Below, in pieces: positions 61,598 to 64,000 of a stretch of DNA of 64,000 nucleotides; within the stretch, counting starts at the first letter, position 1; every line of letters begins with the position of its first letter. The stretch comes from Pseudonocardia sp. MH-G8 (GTDB lineage: Bacteria; Actinomycetota; Actinomycetes; Mycobacteriales; Pseudonocardiaceae), in assembly GCF_002262885.1 (NCBI RefSeq), contig NZ_NKYF01000002.1, positions 310,001-374,000 of the forward strand. Direction: 5' to 3'. A program made the translations under genes and the position numbers. Below the pieces are notes generated by a model, which searched no databases, had not been told where the DNA came from, and was given only the letters and a program-made list of their open reading frames with translations.

Positions 61598-62068
61598 ATG
61601 TCCGACAAGCCCATCGCCCTCGGCAACGACGATGCGGCGATCGCCCTGAGCGAGGTGCTCGCCGAGCACCTCGCTGCCCGGGGCTTCCGCGTCGACCGTT
61701 ACGGGCCCGCCACCGCATCCGCGGCCGGCGAGGACTACCCCGACGTCGCGGTGCAGGTCGCCCAGCGCGTCGCCGACGGCACCCACGACCGCGCGGTGCT
61801 GCTGTGCGGCACCGGGATCGGGATGGCCATCGCGGCCAACAAGGTGCCCGGCGTGCGGGCCGCGCAGGCCGCGGACACCTACAGCGCGGAGCGCGCCCGC
61901 AAGTCCAACGACGCTCAGGTGCTCGCCATCGGCGCGCGCACCGTCGGCCCCGAGCTGGCCCGAGCGATCGTCGACGCCTGGCTGGCCAGCGAGTACGAGG
62001 GCGGCCGGTCGGCGTCGAAGGTGGCCAAGCTCGTCGCCCTGGACGGCGCCCGGGCGGCGGTCCGATGA
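61598..62068 (+). CDS. RpiB/LacAB-family sugar-phosphate isomerase
   Basis: The 156-residue product begins KPIALGNDDAAIALSEVLAEHLAARGF, then EDYPDVAVQVAQRVADG, and the active-site loop VLLCGTGIGMAIAANKVPGVRAAQAADTYSAERARKSNDAQVLAIGARTVG. The last contains the usual catalytic Cys and the anion-binding GTGIG loop. The first residues read LGNDDAA where RpiB has GxDHAG, so a histidine is replaced by asparagine. Family members isomerise ribose-5-P, galactose-6-P or tetrulose phosphates (EryI). GGAGG lies seven bases before ATG 61598. It overlaps the next gene by four bases. Confidence 0.9.
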   Translation: MSDKPIALGNDDAAIALSEVLAEHLAARGFRVDRYGPATASAAGEDYPDVAVQVAQRVADGTHDRAVLLCGTGIGMAIAANKVPGVRAAQAADTYSAERARKSNDAQVLAIGARTVGPELARAIVDAWLASEYEGGRSASKVAKLVALDGARAAVR

Positions 62069-63129
62069 GCGCAGGCGCGCCGGCCCGCCCCCGCGAGGTC
62101 GCGATCCTCGGCGCCGGTGCGATGGGGTCGGCGCTGGCCACCCCGTTCCGCGACGCCGGGTGGGGCGTGCGGCTGTGGGGCACCTGGCTCGACGACCACC
62201 TGCTCGCGGCCTGCCGGGCCGGCGAGCCGCACCCCCGCACCGGGGTGCCGCTCGCGCCGGGGACCCGGCTGTTCACCGCCGCCGATCTGGACGCCGCGCT
62301 CGACGGCGCGGAGCTCGTGGTGCTCGCCGTCGCCTCCGGCGGCGTCGAGGAGGTTGCCCGCCGCGCGGCCCCGGCGATGGCGGGCACGCGCGCGGTGCTG
62401 CTGACCAGCAAGGGCTTCGCGCCGGACGCCGCGGGCCGGATCCGGCTGCTCCCCGAGGCGGTGCGGGCCGCCGCCGCCGAGCGCGGCGTCACGCCCCCGC
62501 CGGTGATCGCCGTCGGCGGGCCGTGCAAGGCCAACGAGGTCGCCGCGGGCCGGCCGACCGCCGCCGTGTTCGCGGCCGCCGACCGCGCGCTCGCCGCCGA
62601 GGTCGCCAAGAGCGTCGCCACCCCCGGCTACCGTGCGGAGAGCAGCGCCGACGAGGTCGGTGTGGAGGTGTGCGCGCCGATGAAGAACGTGTATGCGATC
62701 GCCCTCGGCGTCGCCGACGGTCGCTCCGAACGCGACGGCACGCCGTGGCACGACCTCAAGGCCGCGGTGTTCGCGAAGGCCGTGGGCGAACTGGTCCTGC
62801 TCACCGAGCTCGTCGGGGGCCGCGCCGACACCGCGGTCGGGCTGGCCGGGGTCGGCGACCTCGAGGTCACCGGGCTGTCCGGGCGCAACAAGGTCTATGG
62901 CACCCGGATCGGGCGCGGCGAAACCGCGCGGGCCGCGCTCGCGGCGATGCAGGGCGCGGAGCAGACCGTCGAGGGGGTGCCCGCGGCCGCGCTGGCGGCC
63001 CGCCTGGTGGACCAGCGTGCCCCCGACGCGTGGCCGCGGCTGCCGCTGCTGCGCGCCGTGCGCGCCATCCTCGCCGACGAGCACGACCCCGTCGAGCTGC
63101 TGGTCGAGGCCGCGCTCCCCCAGCACTGA
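62065..63129 (+). CDS. NAD(P)-dependent polyol-phosphate dehydrogenase of the GpsA family
   Basis: The 354-residue product has an N-terminal Rossmann motif VAILGAGAMGSALATPFRDAGW. Typical glycerol-3-phosphate dehydrogenase blocks follow: LLTSKGF, the substrate lysine in GVEVCAPMKNVYAIALGVADG, and GVGDLEVTGLSGRNKVYG, matching GDLxxTCxSxxSRN. It is longer than usual and groups with sugar catabolic genes, not lipid genes. It probably oxidises a polyol phosphate made by the downstream kinase. The ATG overlaps the isomerase stop (ATGA). Confidence 0.87.
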   Translation: MSAGAPARPREVAILGAGAMGSALATPFRDAGWGVRLWGTWLDDHLLAACRAGEPHPRTGVPLAPGTRLFTAADLDAALDGAELVVLAVASGGVEEVARRAAPAMAGTRAVLLTSKGFAPDAAGRIRLLPEAVRAAAAERGVTPPPVIAVGGPCKANEVAAGRPTAAVFAAADRALAAEVAKSVATPGYRAESSADEVGVEVCAPMKNVYAIALGVADGRSERDGTPWHDLKAAVFAKAVGELVLLTELVGGRADTAVGLAGVGDLEVTGLSGRNKVYGTRIGRGETARAALAAMQGAEQTVEGVPAAALAARLVDQRAPDAWPRLPLLRAVRAILADEHDPVELLVEAALPQH

Positions 63130-63156
63130 ACGAAGTCGACCCGATCGGAGACCCCC

Positions 63157-64000
63157 GTGCCCACCAGGACCCCCGTCGTGATCGGTGTGGACTGCTCCAC
63201 CACCGGGGCGAAGGCCGTCGCCTTCGACGCGGCCGGCGCGGCCGTCGCCCAGGCCCGTCGCGGGTACGGCCGACGCAGCCCCCGCCTCGGCTGGCAGGAA
63301 CAGGATCCGCAGGACTGGTGGGACGCGGCCTGCGGCGCGCTCACCGAGCTCGCCGCGCTGCTCGCCGCAGGCGGCCACGAACCCGTCGGTCTCGCACTCA
63401 CCCACCAGCGGGAGACCTTCGCCTGCCTCGATGCGGACGGCCACCCCGTCCGGCCGGCGGTGATGTGGCTCGACACCCGGGCCGGCGAGCAGATCGCCCG
63501 GCTCGGCAGCACCGCCGTCCACGAGCGGTCCGGCAAGCCGGCGTCGACCACGCCGAGTCTGTACAAGCTCGCATGGCTAGCCGAGCACGAGCCCGCGGCG
63601 CTGGCCCGCACCGCCACCGTCGTGGACGTGCACGGGTTCCTGGTCGGCAGGCTGACCGGGGAGCGCGCCACCAGCTGGGCCAGCGCCGACCCGCTTTCCC
63701 TGCTGGACATGCTCAATTTCGACTGGGATGCCGGCCTGCTCGCGGCGGCCGGACTGCACCCCGACCAGCTTCCGCGGCTCGTGCCGCCCGGCGCGGTCCT
63801 CGGCGGTGTGACCAAGGATGCCGCGGCGGCGACCGGCCTGCCCCCGGACCTGCCCGTCGTGGCCGGCGCCGGCGACGGGCAGTGCGCCGGCCTCGGCGCC
63901 GCGGTCGACGCGGCAACGGCCTACCTCAACCTCGGCACCGGCCTCACCCTCGGCACCCACAGCGACGACTACGTGTGGACGCGCGCCTTCCGCACCCTGG
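63157..64000 (+). CDS. FGGY-family carbohydrate/polyol kinase (3' end outside window)
   Basis: About 281 residues are visible. The phosphate loop VVIGVDCSTTGAKAVAFDAAG opens the actin-like fold. Further blocks are RLGWQEQDPQDWWDAA, ALTHQRETFACLDADGHPVRPAVMWLDTRA, ERATSWASADPLSLLDM and the catalytic aspartate in VVAGAGDGQCAGLGA. It resembles xylulokinase/erythritol-kinase relatives. GTG 63157 has GGAG six bases upstream. With the isomerase and dehydrogenase it suggests a kinase-first route for a polyol; the substrate is not readable from sequence. Confidence 0.9.
   Translation, partial: MPTRTPVVIGVDCSTTGAKAVAFDAAGAAVAQARRGYGRRSPRLGWQEQDPQDWWDAACGALTELAALLAAGGHEPVGLALTHQRETFACLDADGHPVRPAVMWLDTRAGEQIARLGSTAVHERSGKPASTTPSLYKLAWLAEHEPAALARTATVVDVHGFLVGRLTGERATSWASADPLSLLDMLNFDWDAGLLAAAGLHPDQLPRLVPPGAVLGGVTKDAAAATGLPPDLPVVAGAGDGQCAGLGAAVDAATAYLNLGTGLTLGTHSDDYVWTRAFRTL

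Overview
The window is very GC-rich, uses GTG and TTG starts freely, packs genes tightly with ATGA/GTGA-type overlaps, and carries typical actinobacterial families (FabG4/FadE5 locus, DUF3558 lipoprotein, ECF41 sigma factor, class III cyclase with HAMP). This points to a free-living actinobacterium, most likely of the Pseudonocardiaceae (Pseudonocardia-like). The genus is an inference from gene content only. I saw no rRNA, tRNA, insertion sequence or CRISPR array.

Layout. 1-1.1 kb: two beta-propeller genes, the first cut by the window edge. 1.2-5.6 kb: a five-gene 5-oxoproline operon (NRAMP-like permease, pxpA, pxpB, pxpC, DUF1445) behind a promoter whose spacer is a perfect 17-bp palindrome. 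5.6-9.3 kb: epoxide hydrolase, EamA exporter, membrane adenylate cyclase. 9.4-15.5 kb: the fatty-acid locus htdX-fabG4-fadA2, divergent from a TetR regulator and fadE5, as in the Mycobacterium tuberculosis Rv0241c-Rv0244c region. 15.5-19.2 kb: an unusual gene pair, a double winged-helix protein translationally coupled to a 1055-residue protein that fuses an AAA-type ATPase to a HerA/FtsK-type ATPase. This is the best candidate here for an undescribed system. 19.3-21.1 kb: VOC protein and an HxlR/NmrA redox pair. 21.1-24.05 kb: an acyl-CoA synthetase gene bracketed by two arrays of the same ~71-bp repeat, a YCII pseudogene, and a 21-bp tandem array. 24-35 kb: amidase, MOSC protein, small HTH protein, methyltransferase, quinone oxidoreductase, DapC, PNPOx-like protein, D-threonine-aldolase-like enzyme, MFS exporter, YczE-like protein and a TPM-domain protein.

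35-49 kb: regulation and cell envelope. It has two paralogous LuxR-type response regulators (one with a PucR regulator, one with a histidine kinase and a degenerate kinase), two membrane-anchored propeller proteins that share a 17-bp upstream motif, a DUF3558 lipoprotein, and an ECF41 sigma factor divergent from an amidohydrolase with matching ECF41-like promoter motifs on both sides. Three copies of a long inverted-repeat element lie between genes. 49-54.4 kb: GH3 glucosidase with its LacI repressor and two operators, then a MarR/MFS pair. 54.4-64 kb: a sugar or polyol uptake and catabolism region (two DeoR regulators, GntP permease, ribose-type ABC transporter, and divergent RpiB-like isomerase, GpsA-like dehydrogenase and FGGY kinase), which looks like a kinase-dehydrogenase-isomerase route for a short polyol such as a tetritol.

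A theme across the window is leaderless transcription: at ten genes a TANNNT -10 box lies 6-8 nt before the start codon, and this settles several start sites.
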